Of a stretch of 64,000 nucleotides of DNA, positions 24,324-34,888 are shown piece after piece. Position 1 is the first letter of the stretch; each line of letters opens with the position of its first letter. The stretch is from Lentilactobacillus buchneri. Its GTDB lineage: Bacteria > Bacillota > Bacilli > Lactobacillales > Lactobacillaceae. Location: the NCBI RefSeq assembly GCF_018314255.1, contig NZ_CP073066.1, forward strand, positions 1,612,001 to 1,676,000. Reading direction: 5' to 3'. The translations under genes and the position numbers were made by a program. Under the pieces are notes generated by a model. That model was not told where the DNA came from, searched no databases, and was given only the letters and a program-made list of their open reading frames with translations.

Positions 24324-24812
24324 ATGGCAAACGTTGTCGGTGTGGCAATGGGATCAATTTCTGATTGGCCAACGATGAAACTGGCTTGTGAACAACTTGA
24401 AAGTCTTGGAATCCCTTATGAGAAGCACGTTATCTCAGCTCATCGAATGCCCGATGAACTTCAAGAATTTGGCAAGACAGCTAGGGACAAGGGCATGAAA
24501 GTTATCATTGCGGGTGCTGGTGGCGCAGCTCATTTGCCGGGAATGATTGCAGCCAACACGACACTTCCTGTCATTGGAGTTCCGATGAAAACACGAACAT
24601 TAAATGGTGTTGACTCATTGCTTTCAATTGTCCAGATGCCATTTGGGGCTCCGGTCGCCACCGTCAGTATTGGTGAGGCTGGTGCCAAGAACGCCGCCTT
24701 ATTGGCAGCTCAAATTTTAGGAACAACTGACTCAGCTATCGCGAAGAAGTTGGCTGATTTAAAAGAAACCCAGAGAGTGGAGGCCAAAAACAGTGAGCAG
24801 CAGTTTGATTAA
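24324..24812 (+). CDS. purE: N5-carboxyaminoimidazole ribonucleotide mutase
   Basis: The 162-residue class I PurE starts [20 protein letters not shown], with the conserved GS-SDW substrate loop, and has [11 protein letters not shown] and [17 protein letters not shown] around the active site. It moves the carboxylate of N5-CAIR to give CAIR, after PurK. It is the first gene of an eleven-gene purine operon. The ATG at 24324 follows AAAGGTGAG; the GTG at 24315 is too close to that site. Its end overlaps purK by 20 bp. Confidence 0.95.
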   Translation: MANVVGVAMGSISDWPTMKLACEQLESLGIPYEKHVISAHRMPDELQEFGKTARDKGMKVIIAGAGGAAHLPGMIAANTTLPVIGVPMKTRTLNGVDSLLSIVQMPFGAPVATVSIGEAGAKNAALLAAQILGTTDSAIAKKLADLKETQRVEAKNSEQQFD

Positions 24813-25926
24813 AACTATCTTACCGCCAGCTACGATTGGCATTGTCGGTGGCGGCCAACTCGGACAGATGATGGCACTGATTGCCAAGTCGATGGGGTAT
24901 CACGTGGGCATCTTAGATCCAACACCTCACGCTCCGGCTGGGCAAGTTGCTGATTTCCAAATTGTTGCCGAATATGACGACGTTGACTCATTGATGAAGT
25001 TGGCTGAACAAAGCGATGTGTTAACCTACGAGTTTGAGAATGTCGACGAAGATTCACTGCTCAAGGCAAAGAAGGTGGCTGAGCTGCCTCAAGGCGTCAA
25101 CTTACTTCATATCACTGGGCAGCGCTTGAACGAGAAAAATTTCATCAAGGATTGTGGCATTCCGGTAACCAAGTTTGCTGCGGTGTCCGATGAAGCGTCA
25201 CTTAAAGTTGCTGTTGACGAAGTTGGCTATCCGGCAATTCTCAAAACCGTTTCCGGTGGCTATGATGGTCACGGTCAGATGGATATTAATTCTGCCGACG
25301 ATCTTGCTGAAGCCTCGTCACTGTACTCCAAAGCGGAATGTATTTTGGAAGCCCGCCAAGACTTCATTGCTGAAGCCTCCGTTATGGTTACGCGAGACTT
25401 GAATGGCAAAGTGATTACCTTCCCACTGGTTGAAAATCGTCATAAGAATCACATTCTTCATACGACGATTGCCCCAGGCAGATTTTCCAAGACGGTCCAT
25501 GCTAAAGCAAAACAGTATGCCGAAACTATCGCTAATCAGCTTGATTTATATGGGGTTCTAGGCATTGAACTGTTTGTAATTGATGACCAAGACGTCATGG
25601 TTAATGAACTGGCACCGCGTCCACATAACTCCGGTCACTACACGATCGAAGCCTGCAACATCTCTCAATTTGAAGCACATATTCGAAGCATCTGCGGCTT
25701 GCCGATTCCTGAAATTGTTCAGGAAAAACCCGCAGTGATGAGAAACCTGTTAGGAACCGATTTAACCCTTGCCCGCAATCTACTCAAGGAACATCCGGAA
25801 TGGCACTTCCACGATTACGGCAAGGCAGAGATTCGACCACAACGCAAAATGGGCCACGTTACCGTCGTTGGTGACAACATCGACCAGTTACTGAAATCAA
25901 CCGACATGTTAAAGGGAGAAGACTAA
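24793..25926 (+). CDS. purK: N5-carboxyaminoimidazole ribonucleotide synthase
   Basis: The 377-residue ATP-grasp enzyme starts with GTG (GGAGG about 10 nt upstream). [20 protein letters not shown] is the N-terminal nucleotide-like domain, [17 protein letters not shown] the ATP-grasp lysine loop, and [19 protein letters not shown] the metal and product site. It makes N5-CAIR from AIR, ATP and bicarbonate, which PurE then converts. It overlaps purE and lies one base before purC. Confidence 0.95.
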   Translation: MSSSLIKTILPPATIGIVGGGQLGQMMALIAKSMGYHVGILDPTPHAPAGQVADFQIVAEYDDVDSLMKLAEQSDVLTYEFENVDEDSLLKAKKVAELPQGVNLLHITGQRLNEKNFIKDCGIPVTKFAAVSDEASLKVAVDEVGYPAILKTVSGGYDGHGQMDINSADDLAEASSLYSKAECILEARQDFIAEASVMVTRDLNGKVITFPLVENRHKNHILHTTIAPGRFSKTVHAKAKQYAETIANQLDLYGVLGIELFVIDDQDVMVNELAPRPHNSGHYTIEACNISQFEAHIRSICGLPIPEIVQEKPAVMRNLLGTDLTLARNLLKEHPEWHFHDYGKAEIRPQRKMGHVTVVGDNIDQLLKSTDMLKGED

Positions 25927-25927
25927 A

Positions 25928-26659
25928 ATGACTGAAATTGTGAAAAAAGATTTGTTGTATAAAGGTAAGGCTAAGGAAATGTACACGACCAACGATCCTG
26001 ACATCATGTGGGTTCACTACATGGATCAAGTAACGGCTTTTAACGGCAAGAAAAAAGTTCAAATGGCAGGCAAGGGTCAAACAAACTGTGAAATTTCAGC
26101 CTTGATCTTCAAGGACCTCGCCAATCATGGTATTAAGAACCACTTTATCAAGCAAATTGATTCCAACAATCAGTTGGTTAAACGGGTAAAGATTATTCCA
26201 TTGGAAACAGTTGTCAGAAACTTTGCTTCCGGCAGTTTTGAAAAGAAATTTGCCGTTAAGCATTTAATGAAATTCGACAAGCCGGTTCAAGAATTTTTCT
26301 ATAAGAGCGATGAATTGGATGATCCATTCATTAACGATTTCCAAGCTGAGGCTTTGAAGGTGGCAACCGAAGATCAAATGAATCAGATGAGGGCGATTGC
26401 ACTGAAAGTTAATGACCGCCTTAAAGAAATTTTCTCAGAAATGAACATTGATCTGGTGGACTTCAAAGTTGAATTTGGCATTGATTCCGACAACCAATTG
26501 ATTTTGGCCGATGAAATTTCTCCTGACAGCTGCCGATTAATTGACCGCGATACGCAAAAGTCACTTGATAAAGATGTCTTCAGAAAAGGCCTCGGTGCCT
26601 TAGTACCAGTATATAAAGAAATTCTTGGCCGCCTTGAAAAAGTGGAGGATGTTAAATAA
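25928..26659 (+). CDS. purC: SAICAR synthase
   Basis: The 243-residue protein has the PurC signatures LLYKGKAKEMYTTNDPDIMW at the N-terminus, LETVVRNFASGSF in the centre, and DEISPDSCRLIDRDTQKSLD near the C-terminus. It joins aspartate to CAIR using ATP. The start lies one base after the purK stop, and its last base is shared with the purS start codon. Confidence 0.95.
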   Translation: MTEIVKKDLLYKGKAKEMYTTNDPDIMWVHYMDQVTAFNGKKKVQMAGKGQTNCEISALIFKDLANHGIKNHFIKQIDSNNQLVKRVKIIPLETVVRNFASGSFEKKFAVKHLMKFDKPVQEFFYKSDELDDPFINDFQAEALKVATEDQMNQMRAIALKVNDRLKEIFSEMNIDLVDFKVEFGIDSDNQLILADEISPDSCRLIDRDTQKSLDKDVFRKGLGALVPVYKEILGRLEKVEDVK

Positions 26660-26922
26660 TGGCTCTTGCAAAAGTTTATGTTAACTACAAGAAATCAATC
26701 TTAAATCCCGAAGCAGAAGCCGTGCATAAAGCATTGAAACGGTTGGGATACAGCGATGTTCAGGACGTTAAGCTGGGTAAATACTTTGAATTAACCATTG
26801 CTGACGGCAAATCCAAAGCAGAGATTGATAAAGAAATTAACGAAATTTGTGACAAATTGCTCGCTAATTACAACATGGAAAATTACCACTATGAGATTGT
26901 TGAAACGGAGGCTGCCCAATGA
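26659..26922 (+). CDS. purS: Phosphoribosylformylglycinamidine synthase subunit PurS
   Basis: The 87-residue PurS begins [20 protein letters not shown] and has [12 protein letters not shown]. It bridges PurQ and the small-type PurL to form the FGAM synthase complex. It overlaps purC by one base and purQ by four (ATGA), so translation is coupled. Length is normal for PurS. Confidence 0.95.
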   Translation: MALAKVYVNYKKSILNPEAEAVHKALKRLGYSDVQDVKLGKYFELTIADGKSKAEIDKEINEICDKLLANYNMENYHYEIVETEAAQ

Positions 26923-27602
26923 AATTTGCTGTCCTTGCTTTTCCAGGATCCAACTGTGAAATGGACCTCTACAATGCAATTAAAGATATCATCAAAGAAG
27001 ATGTTGAACTGGTTTCTTACAAGAACGATTCACTTGCCGGCTTTGACGCTGTTCTGATTCCTGGTGGTTTCTCATATGGTGACTACTTACGAAGTGGTGC
27101 CATTGCCCGCTTTTCACCGATTATTCCTGCATTACAGGATTTTGCCAAAAGTGGTCGACCAGTTCTGGGAATTTGCAACGGATTTCAAATTTTAACCGAA
27201 GCCGGATTACTGCCAGGAAGCTTGCAGAAGAACGTTTCTGCCAAGTTTATCTGCAAGACTGAACCTCTGGTCGTTAATAATGACCACTCGATGTTTAGCT
27301 CAGCTTATCAAGCTGGGCAGTTGATCAGCTTACCGATTGCGCATGGTGACGGCAATTATTACTGTGACCAAGATACTTTGCGGGAACTGGTTGCCAATGA
27401 TCAAATCGTTTTCAAGTATGCCAATAATCCAAATGGGAGCGTTGATAATATCGCCGGCATCACCAATAAAGCCGGCAACGTTCTTGGCATGATGCCCCAC
27501 CCGGAACGGGCCGTTGAAGCAATGCTTGGGTCTGATGACGGGAAGGGCGTCTTCCAGTCGATCGTTAATCACATTAAAAGTCGAGGGGTAATCTATGAAT
27601 AG
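26919..27602 (+). CDS. purQ: Phosphoribosylformylglycinamidine synthase, glutaminase subunit
   Basis: The 227-residue class I glutamine amidotransferase shows [18 protein letters not shown], the glycine turn [17 protein letters not shown], and the nucleophile loop [11 protein letters not shown] with the catalytic Cys. The His-Glu pair is in [10 protein letters not shown]. It supplies ammonia to PurL. It overlaps purS by 4 bp and purL by 8 bp. Confidence 0.96.
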   Translation: MKFAVLAFPGSNCEMDLYNAIKDIIKEDVELVSYKNDSLAGFDAVLIPGGFSYGDYLRSGAIARFSPIIPALQDFAKSGRPVLGICNGFQILTEAGLLPGSLQKNVSAKFICKTEPLVVNNDHSMFSSAYQAGQLISLPIAHGDGNYYCDQDTLRELVANDQIVFKYANNPNGSVDNIAGITNKAGNVLGMMPHPERAVEAMLGSDDGKGVFQSIVNHIKSRGVIYE

Positions 27603-29829
27603 TGTAATGGATCAAACAACTGAAGCGACACCAGAACAAATTCGTGATAACAAGTTGTACCAATCGATGGGATTGACAGACCACGAATATGGTTTGATTA
27701 AAGATGATGTCTTGCATCGGCTGCCTAACTACACCGAAGTCGGTTTGTTCTCAGGAATGTGGAGTGAACATTGTTCTTACAAAAACTCCAAGCCGGTTCT
27801 TAAAAAGTTCTTTACCAAAGGCAAACACGTTGTCAAAGGACCAGGTGAAGGTGCCGGTATTATTGATATTGGCGATAATCAAGGAGTTGTTTTCAAAGCT
27901 GAAAGCCATAACCACCCTTCAGCAGTTGAACCTTTCCAAGGGGCCACGACCGGCGTTGGTGGTATTTTACGAGACATCTTCTCAATGGGTGCCCGACCAA
28001 TTGCCAGCATGGACAGCTTGCGATTTGCCGAACCGAAAACCGATGCGGACAAGTATTTTATTCAACAAATTGTTGCCGGCATTAGTGCTTATGGGAACTG
28101 TATTGGGATCCCAACGGTTGGCGGAGATACGGCATTTGACGATGCCTACGCCCACAACCCACTGATTAACGTGATGTCTGTCGGCTTGATGGATCTCGAT
28201 AAGATTGAAGTTGGTGCAGCTGCCGGCGTTGGTAACAGTATTATCTACGTTGGCCATAAAACCGGTCGTGATGGGATTAACGGGGCCTCGTTTGCTTCTT
28301 TCCAATTTGATTCTGAACATGAAAGTCAACGTTCAGCCGTTCAAGTTGGTGATCCATTTGAAGAAAAGCTGGTGATGGAAGGTTGCCTTGACGTCATCAA
28401 CAATCATTCGGACGCCTTAGTCGGAATTCAAGATATGGGTGCTGCTGGACTGGTTTCATCTTCGGCAGAAATGGGCTCCAAGGCTGGCGGCAACGGAATG
28501 GAATTGAATTTGGATTTGGTCCCACAACGTGAAGCCGGGATGTCCGCCTTTGAATTAATGCTTTCAGAGTCGCAGGAACGGATGCTGTTGTGTGTCAAAG
28601 CCGGTCATGAAGATGAAGTTTTGAATGTCTTTAAGGACCATGGCGTTAACGCCGTCGTTATTGGCCACGTGACTGAAGGCCATAATTACAAACTTCTTCA
28701 CCACGGCAAAGTCGTTGCTGATGTGCCGGTTGACTCCCTGGCTTCTCAAGCACCGGTTTATCACCGTGAATCAGCTGTACCAGCACACTTGAAAAATGCC
28801 GATGAGAATCAGTATCAACCTCAAATTAGCAACCCAACTGAAACCTTGAAAGAAATGCTTGGCCAATTAACCATTGCTTCTAAGGAAAGTATCTATGAAA
28901 CCTATGATACCCAGGTTCAAACCAACACGGTTGTGGCTCCTGGATCCGATGCCGCCGTTGTCCGGGTGCGACACCACGACAAGGCCTTGGCAATCACAAC
29001 TGATGTTAATGGTCGCTACCTCTACTTGAATCCTCGAGTCGGGGGTGCCATGGCGGTTGCTGAAGCTGCCCGCAACATTGTTGCATCTGGTGCCGTACCG
29101 TTGGGAATTACCGATTGCCTGAACTTTGGTAATCCTGAAAAGCCCGATCAGTTCTATGAATTGGATCAAGCAGTGATGGGAATGAGTGAGGCTTGTGAAA
29201 AGTTTGAAGCTCCTGTCATTTCCGGTAACGTTTCCCTTAACAATGAATACGATAATATTCCAGTCTATTCTACGCCAATGGTGGGGATGGTTGGCCTGAT
29301 CAAGGGCCTGGACCACATCACGACTCAAGACTTTAAGCAAGCCGGCGACCTGGTTTATGTAGTTGGTCGAACTGAACCGGGATTTAACGGTTCTCAAATT
29401 CAAAAAATGCAAACCGGAAAAATTGCCGGCAAGCTCTTCAATTTTGATTTAGATTATGAAGTGAAAATTCAAAAATTAATTACAGCTGCCATTCAACAAC
29501 ATTTGTTGAATTCAGCTCATGACATCTCTGAGGGCGGTCTGATTACTGCTATTGCTGAAAGTACTTTTGGCAATCAGCTTGGCGTTGACCTGTCAGGTAA
29601 CTTAACCGTTGCTGACTTCTTCTCCGAAAGCCAATCAAGATTTGTCGTTTCAGTTCCACAAGAAAAGCAGGCCGAATTTGAGCAATTAGTTGGCAATGAC
29701 GCAGAAAAGCTTGGAAAGGTAGTCGATGACAATCACCTATTTGTCCAAGCCAATGATGGTTACTTTGATCTTGATGTTGATAAAGCATTTGGTATTTGGA
29801 AAGGGGCATTGCCATGCCGTCTGAAGTAA
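27595..29829 (+). CDS. purL: Phosphoribosylformylglycinamidine synthase, large subunit (small type)
   Basis: The 744-residue PurL is of the small type that needs PurS and PurQ. Visible are [20 protein letters not shown] at the N-terminus, [20 protein letters not shown] with the catalytic His, and two AIRS-like ATP-binding halves, the second with [18 protein letters not shown]. It converts FGAR to FGAM. The ATG at 27595 has GAGGGG 7 nt upstream and overlaps purQ. The purF start lies inside its last 16 bases. Confidence 0.96.
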   Translation: MNSVMDQTTEATPEQIRDNKLYQSMGLTDHEYGLIKDDVLHRLPNYTEVGLFSGMWSEHCSYKNSKPVLKKFFTKGKHVVKGPGEGAGIIDIGDNQGVVFKAESHNHPSAVEPFQGATTGVGGILRDIFSMGARPIASMDSLRFAEPKTDADKYFIQQIVAGISAYGNCIGIPTVGGDTAFDDAYAHNPLINVMSVGLMDLDKIEVGAAAGVGNSIIYVGHKTGRDGINGASFASFQFDSEHESQRSAVQVGDPFEEKLVMEGCLDVINNHSDALVGIQDMGAAGLVSSSAEMGSKAGGNGMELNLDLVPQREAGMSAFELMLSESQERMLLCVKAGHEDEVLNVFKDHGVNAVVIGHVTEGHNYKLLHHGKVVADVPVDSLASQAPVYHRESAVPAHLKNADENQYQPQISNPTETLKEMLGQLTIASKESIYETYDTQVQTNTVVAPGSDAAVVRVRHHDKALAITTDVNGRYLYLNPRVGGAMAVAEAARNIVASGAVPLGITDCLNFGNPEKPDQFYELDQAVMGMSEACEKFEAPVISGNVSLNNEYDNIPVYSTPMVGMVGLIKGLDHITTQDFKQAGDLVYVVGRTEPGFNGSQIQKMQTGKIAGKLFNFDLDYEVKIQKLITAAIQQHLLNSAHDISEGGLITAIAESTFGNQLGVDLSGNLTVADFFSESQSRFVVSVPQEKQAEFEQLVGNDAEKLGKVVDDNHLFVQANDGYFDLDVDKAFGIWKGALPCRLK

Positions 29830-31256
29830 AAAGTTTAAATGAAGAATGTGGGATCTTTGGTGTTTGGGGAACGCCTGACGCTGCCAAATTGACCTACATT
29901 GGCTTATTTGCCCTCCAGCATCGTGGCCAAGAAGGTGCCGGGATTACGGTTAATAATGAAGGCCATTTGACCACCAAGCGGGGGTTTGGCTTGTTGACCG
30001 ACGTCTTTGATTCACCCAACGCGGTTGATGAAATGACCGGTCAAGCTGCTATCGGTCACGTTCGCTACTCGACTGCCGGCAGTAACTTATTGGAAAATAT
30101 TCAACCGCTGCCCTTTAACTTTAGCGATACCCAATTTGCGCTTGCTCATAATGGTAATTTAACCAACGCCATTTCAATTCGAAAGAACTTGGAAGACCGT
30201 GGTGCGATCTATCATTCCAGTTCCGATACTGAAAACCTGATGCATTTGATCCGGTTGAGCCAAGAAGACAACTTGGACGACCAGATGAAAGAAGCCCTCA
30301 ACATCATTAAGGGTGGGTTTGCCTACTTGGTCATGACTAAGGATCGCTTGTATGCTGCCCTTGATCCCAATGGCTTTCGGCCGCTCGTTGTCGGTCAGCT
30401 GCCAAATGGTGCTTACGTCGTCTGCAGCGAAACTTGCGCCTTGGATGCTGTTGGCGCTGAGTTCAAATTTGACGTTCAACCAGGTCAGTTAATTAAAATT
30501 GATGCTTCCGGCATCACCGTTGATAAATATACCGACGATACTCAGTTGGCGATTTGCTCGATGGAATTTATTTATTTCGCTCGCCCCGACTCTGACATTT
30601 ACGGTGTTAATGTCCATTCTGCCAGAAAACGGATGGGGGCTCGCTTGGCTCAGGAACAGCCGGTTGAAAATGCCGATATGGTGATTGGAGTTCCCAACTC
30701 GTCCTTGTCGGCGGCAATGGGATACGCTGAAGAATCAGGCTTGCCTTATGAAATGGGTCTGGTGAAGAATCAATATTCTGCCAGAACATTCATTGAACCC
30801 ACTCAAGCACTCCGTGAACAGGGTATGAATATGAAACTCTCTGCTGTTAAAGGGGTCGTTCGGGGTAAGAATCTGGTGTTGGTTGATGATTCGATCGTTC
30901 GCGGAACCACCAGTCGCCGAATTGTCAAATTACTCAAGGATGCTGGGGCGGCCTCCGTTCACCTGCGGATTGCATCACCGCCGCTGCGTTATCCATGTTT
31001 TTACGGCATCGATATCCAGCACGTTCGCGAACTGATTGCCGCTAACAAGACGATTGAACAAATGCGCGAAATCTTCGGGGCTGATTCTTTGGGATTCCTG
31101 AGTGTTCAAGGGGTGATTGATTCAGTTAATTTGAAGACCGACGCACCTAATAAGGGTCTCTGTGTTGCATATTTTGACGGCAAATATCCAACCCCGCTTT
31201 ACGATTACGAGGAAGAATACGACCGTGATCAAGCCCAACTACAATCAATGAGATGA
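29814..31256 (+). CDS. purF: Amidophosphoribosyltransferase
   Basis: The 480-residue enzyme has an 11-residue propeptide ([11 protein letters not shown]) whose removal exposes the catalytic Cys of CGIFGVWG. The Ntn domain includes [12 protein letters not shown] and IGHVRYST. The PRPP loop is [17 protein letters not shown]. It makes phosphoribosylamine, the committed step. I chose the ATG at 29814 behind AAAGGGG over a TTG at 29796. It overlaps purL by 16 bp. Confidence 0.95.
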   Translation: MPSEVKSLNEECGIFGVWGTPDAAKLTYIGLFALQHRGQEGAGITVNNEGHLTTKRGFGLLTDVFDSPNAVDEMTGQAAIGHVRYSTAGSNLLENIQPLPFNFSDTQFALAHNGNLTNAISIRKNLEDRGAIYHSSSDTENLMHLIRLSQEDNLDDQMKEALNIIKGGFAYLVMTKDRLYAALDPNGFRPLVVGQLPNGAYVVCSETCALDAVGAEFKFDVQPGQLIKIDASGITVDKYTDDTQLAICSMEFIYFARPDSDIYGVNVHSARKRMGARLAQEQPVENADMVIGVPNSSLSAAMGYAEESGLPYEMGLVKNQYSARTFIEPTQALREQGMNMKLSAVKGVVRGKNLVLVDDSIVRGTTSRRIVKLLKDAGAASVHLRIASPPLRYPCFYGIDIQHVRELIAANKTIEQMREIFGADSLGFLSVQGVIDSVNLKTDAPNKGLCVAYFDGKYPTPLYDYEEEYDRDQAQLQSMR

Positions 31257-31266
31257 GGTAATTCGA

Positions 31267-32283
31267 ATGGACGCCTATAAAAAGGCCGGTGTCGATATTA
31301 ACGCCGGTTACAAGTTAGTCGATGATATTAAGAATTTATCAAACAATAAAGACCTTGGCTCATTCGGTGGGTTGTTTCCCTTGTCGCTGGGTGTCTATCA
31401 AAACCCGGTTCTGGTTTCTGGAACGGATGGGGTGGGAACCAAATTGTTGATCGCTATCAAAGCCAATCAACACCAAACCATTGGGATCGACCTGGTTGCG
31501 ATGTGTGTCAACGATGTGTTGGCCCAAGGCGCAAAGCCGTTGTTCTTCTTGGATTATCTCGGAGTTGGTCACCTGGATAACGAAAAAGCCAAAGCAATTT
31601 TAGCCGGCGTGGTCGAAGGGGTTTCTCAGGCTCAGGCAAAATTGGTTGGTGGCGAAACTGCCGAAATGCCCGATATGTATACTCATGGGCATTATGATTT
31701 AGCTGGATTTGCTGTTGGTATTGCTGATTCCGATAAGCTCTTAAGCCCTGACAATTTGCGTGAAGGGGATGTCTTGTTGGGACTTGCCTCCAATGGTCTT
31801 CATTCCAACGGTTTCAGTTTGGTTAGAGACATCTTGTTCAAACAGAATGCCTATTCATTAAATGATCAGCTGTCCGGCTGTGAGCATGATTTGAAGCGTG
31901 AACTGTTGCGCCCAACCAAGATCTATGTAAAATCAGTGTTACCGGTGATCGAGCAGGGCAAAATCGCATCAATCGCTCATATCACAGGTGGCGGGTTACC
32001 AGAAAATGTTGCCAGGATTTTACCGGATAACCTTTCGGCAGAATTTGAGTATGGCAGTTGGCAGGTGCCGGCGATCATGACAGACTTGCAAGAAATTGGT
32101 CATTTATCATTTGATGATCTCTTGCACACCTTCAACTTGGGACTTGGCATGGTAATTGCCGTTCATCCAGCTGATGCCGATGCCGTTGAATCACAATTAA
32201 AAGCAGCTGGCGAAACCGTTTCACGGGTTGGTAAGCTCATTTCTGGCGACAAACAAGTAATCATTCGAAAGGATCAGCAATGA
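31267..32283 (+). CDS. purM: Phosphoribosylformylglycinamidine cyclo-ligase (AIR synthase)
   Basis: The 338-residue PurM starts AYKKAGVDINAGYKLVDDIK. It has VSGTDGVGTKLLIAI with the ATP-binding Asp, VNDVLAQGAKPLFFLDYL, GGETAEMPDMY and GLASNGLHSNGFSLVR. It closes the imidazole ring from FGAM. It lies 10 bp after purF and overlaps purN by 4 bp. Confidence 0.96.
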   Translation: MDAYKKAGVDINAGYKLVDDIKNLSNNKDLGSFGGLFPLSLGVYQNPVLVSGTDGVGTKLLIAIKANQHQTIGIDLVAMCVNDVLAQGAKPLFFLDYLGVGHLDNEKAKAILAGVVEGVSQAQAKLVGGETAEMPDMYTHGHYDLAGFAVGIADSDKLLSPDNLREGDVLLGLASNGLHSNGFSLVRDILFKQNAYSLNDQLSGCEHDLKRELLRPTKIYVKSVLPVIEQGKIASIAHITGGGLPENVARILPDNLSAEFEYGSWQVPAIMTDLQEIGHLSFDDLLHTFNLGLGMVIAVHPADADAVESQLKAAGETVSRVGKLISGDKQVIIRKDQQ

Positions 32284-32867
32284 AATCTGACGTAAAAAAC
32301 ATAGCGATATTTGCATCCGGTGAGGGAACCAATTTCACAGCATTGACGGAATCTTTCAAAAAAGAACACTTACCGCTCAATGTGAGGTTGTTGGTTTGTG
32401 ATCATTCCAACGTTCACGTCCTCGACCGGGCACATAAGGAATCCGTTCCAACATTTGTGATTAACTTCAAAGATTATCCCAATAAAGCTGCCGCTGAAAC
32501 GGTGATTGCCCAGAAGCTTGAGGAAGCCCAAATCGACTTCATCATTTTGGCCGGTTATATGCGGATCATCGGCCCCACCTTGTTAGCCAAGTATGAAGGC
32601 AAAATTATTAATATTCATCCGGCCCTGCTGCCGAAGTTCCCTGGCCGCCATGGGATTGAAGATGCCTATCAAGCTGGTGTCGATACGACCGGTGTCACGG
32701 TTCACTGGGTGGATTCCGGGATTGATTCCGGAAAAATCATTGCTCAACGCGAGGTGCCAGTCCACAAGGATGACCAGTTGAGTGACCTTGAACAGCGGAT
32801 TCATGCGACGGAACACGTGTTATATCCAAGCGTTGTCAAACAATTATTAGAAAGAGGAGAAATTTAA
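32280..32867 (+). CDS. purN: Phosphoribosylglycinamide formyltransferase
   Basis: The 195-residue PurN has [18 protein letters not shown] at the N-terminus, [20 protein letters not shown], and the formyl-folate site [20 protein letters not shown] with the catalytic His, followed by [17 protein letters not shown] carrying the Asp. It formylates GAR with 10-formyl-THF. It overlaps purM by 4 bp and shares a base with the purH start. Confidence 0.95.
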   Translation: MKSDVKNIAIFASGEGTNFTALTESFKKEHLPLNVRLLVCDHSNVHVLDRAHKESVPTFVINFKDYPNKAAAETVIAQKLEEAQIDFIILAGYMRIIGPTLLAKYEGKIINIHPALLPKFPGRHGIEDAYQAGVDTTGVTVHWVDSGIDSGKIIAQREVPVHKDDQLSDLEQRIHATEHVLYPSVVKQLLERGEI

Positions 32868-34396
32868 TGTCGAAAAGAGCCCTTTTAAGTGTTTCTGATA
32901 AAAGTAATTTGGTTGATTTTGCTAAACAGTTAAAGGATTTGGATTTTGAAATCGTTTCGACCGGCGGCACCAAAAAAGCCTTGGAAGACGCTGGCGTTGA
33001 AGTGACCGGCGTTGAAGAAGTCACCGGTTTTCCAGAAATGCTCGATGGACGGGTTAAAACCCTTCATCCAAAGATTCATGCCGGAATTCTTGCCAAGCGT
33101 GACGATCCCGACCATATGAAACAATTAAAAGATGCCGGCATTACACCCATTGACTTGGTTGCCGTTAATCTGTATCCATTCAAACAGACGATTGAAAAAC
33201 CTGAGACCACTCAAGTAGAAGCAATCGAACAAATCGATATCGGTGGACCATCAATGCTGCGGGCAGCCGCAAAGAACTTTGCCGGCGTGCTGACAGTCGT
33301 TGACCCAGCTGACTATCAACCAGTGATTGATGCTCTGAAGGCACACACTGATGACGCCGATTTCAGAAAACATTTGGCAGCTAAAGTGTTCAGACACACT
33401 GCCGCATATGACGCCCTCATTTCGAATTATTTGACGGAAGAAGAATTTCCAGAAAAACTGACTTTAACTTACGAAAAGCAACAGTCATTGCGTTATGGAG
33501 AAAACAGTCACCAAAAGGCAGCCTTCTACCGCAAGGCGTTACCGTCAAAACTGTCGATTATTCCCAACCAGCTTCATGGTAAAGAGTTATCATACAACAA
33601 CATCAAAGATGCTAACGCTGCATTGAATATGGTGGCTGAATTTGATCAACCAACGGTTATTGCGATGAAGCACATGAATCCATGTGGGGTTGGTGTGGCT
33701 GATACCATCGAAAAGGCTTGGGATGAAGCTTATGAATCAGATCCGATGTCGATCTTTGGTGGAATTATTGCTGTCAACCGAGAAATTGATGCTGCGACGG
33801 CCGAAAAGATGCACAAAATTTTCTTGGAAATTGTGATTGCGCCATCATACACTGATGAAGCATTTGAAATTTTAGCTAAAAAGAAGAATATTCGTCTGCT
33901 GAAAGCTGATTTGAGTCACCGAAACGAACCTGATCGCTTCGAAGAAATCACGGTGAGTGGGGGGATGTTAATTCAAGAAAGCGACCATGAAATTGATCAG
34001 ATTCCTGACTTCAAAGTGGTTACCAAAGTCCAACCAACTGAACAGCAATTGAAGGCTTTGCAATTTGGCCAACACGTGGTTAAGCACGTTAAGAGTAACG
34101 CGGTGGTTGTAACAACCGATACCAAGACTTTGGGTGTCGGCATGGGTCAGCCTAACCGGATTGACTCAGCTAAGATTGCTATCCAAAAGGCAATGCCGAA
34201 GGACGGTTACGAAAATGCCATTATGGCATCGGACGCCTTCTTCCCAATGGATGACTGTGTGGAATACGCAGCCAAGCATGATATCAAGGCCATTATCCAA
34301 CCCGGTGGCAGTATCAAGGATAAGGATTCAATTGCAATGGCTGATAAGTTTGGAATTGCCATGGTGATGACCGGGGTAAGACATTTTAGACATTAG
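32867..34396 (+). CDS. purH: Bifunctional AICAR transformylase / IMP cyclohydrolase
   Basis: The 509-residue PurH has the IMP cyclohydrolase N-domain ([17 protein letters not shown], then [17 protein letters not shown] and [20 protein letters not shown]). The AICAR formyltransferase part has [28 protein letters not shown] with the Lys-His pair, and [19 protein letters not shown]. It does the last two steps to IMP. It is separated from purD by three large hairpin repeats in a 492-bp gap. Confidence 0.96.
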   Translation: MSKRALLSVSDKSNLVDFAKQLKDLDFEIVSTGGTKKALEDAGVEVTGVEEVTGFPEMLDGRVKTLHPKIHAGILAKRDDPDHMKQLKDAGITPIDLVAVNLYPFKQTIEKPETTQVEAIEQIDIGGPSMLRAAAKNFAGVLTVVDPADYQPVIDALKAHTDDADFRKHLAAKVFRHTAAYDALISNYLTEEEFPEKLTLTYEKQQSLRYGENSHQKAAFYRKALPSKLSIIPNQLHGKELSYNNIKDANAALNMVAEFDQPTVIAMKHMNPCGVGVADTIEKAWDEAYESDPMSIFGGIIAVNREIDAATAEKMHKIFLEIVIAPSYTDEAFEILAKKKNIRLLKADLSHRNEPDRFEEITVSGGMLIQESDHEIDQIPDFKVVTKVQPTEQQLKALQFGQHVVKHVKSNAVVVTTDTKTLGVGMGQPNRIDSAKIAIQKAMPKDGYENAIMASDAFFPMDDCVEYAAKHDIKAIIQPGGSIKDKDSIAMADKFGIAMVMTGVRHFRH

Positions 34397-34401
34397 AAGC
34401 A

Positions 34402-34766
34402 GAGCGCGACAAGGGCTGGTTGACCCGGTTTCCAAGGGTACTTTGATTGAAGTCCCTGGGTTTGGGACTGTAATCAAAGTACCCTTGGAAGTTAGGGTCA
34501 GGCCCGTCGGAGCGTATTTTAGAAGCAGAGCGCGACGAGCCCCGGGTGTCCCCGGTGTGTAAGGCGGAAATTTAAATGATGAACGGGTTTCGTTCATCGT
34601 TTGAATTTTTGGCTTACACGTTAGGGGGCAGGGGCATTGGAGCGCATTTCGAGCAGAGTGCGGATCGGGGCGGTTAACAACCGGAGCCTAAGTTGGCTTT
34701 GGGGGAAATTGGTTTTGATTTCGCCCAAAGCCGGCTTAGGTGCAGGTTGTTGCCCCGAGGAGCACG
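34402..34766. repeat. Three tandem hairpin repeats with shared ends (copies B1-B3) between purH and purD
   Basis: B1 (34402-34514) has ends GAGCGCGAC/GTCGGAGCG and a 19-bp perfect stem (34430-34448 with 34472-34490). B2 (34528-34645) opens with GAGCGCGAC, ends TTGGAGCGC, and its stem pairs GTGTAAG (34557-34563) with CTTACAC (34613-34619) plus GATGAAC with GTTCATC. B3 (34656-34766) opens GAGTGCGGAT, ends GAGGAGCACG, and pairs GGCTTTGGG (34695-34703) with CCCAAAGCC (34724-34732). The link between B1 and B2 is TATTTTAGAAGCA. B2 shares GGTGTGTAAGGC with copy A at 2774. The rest of the 492-bp gap holds only a short AAGGCTG/CAGCCTT hairpin near 34827 and the purD ribosome site. Confidence 0.8.
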
Positions 34767-34888
34767 TTTCGGCTTGGCTGCCTAACCGTTTCCAACAAGT
34801 AAAACCACAAATCAAATAAGCACAACAAGGCTGTCCATCAGCCTTCATACATAAACCAACCATCAACAATCAAAAAGGAGATCAAATC

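Noticed and set aside
34621..34869. Frames on both strands in the purH-purD gap
   Set aside because: They run through the palindromic repeats, lack ribosome sites, and have no recognisable protein sequence.
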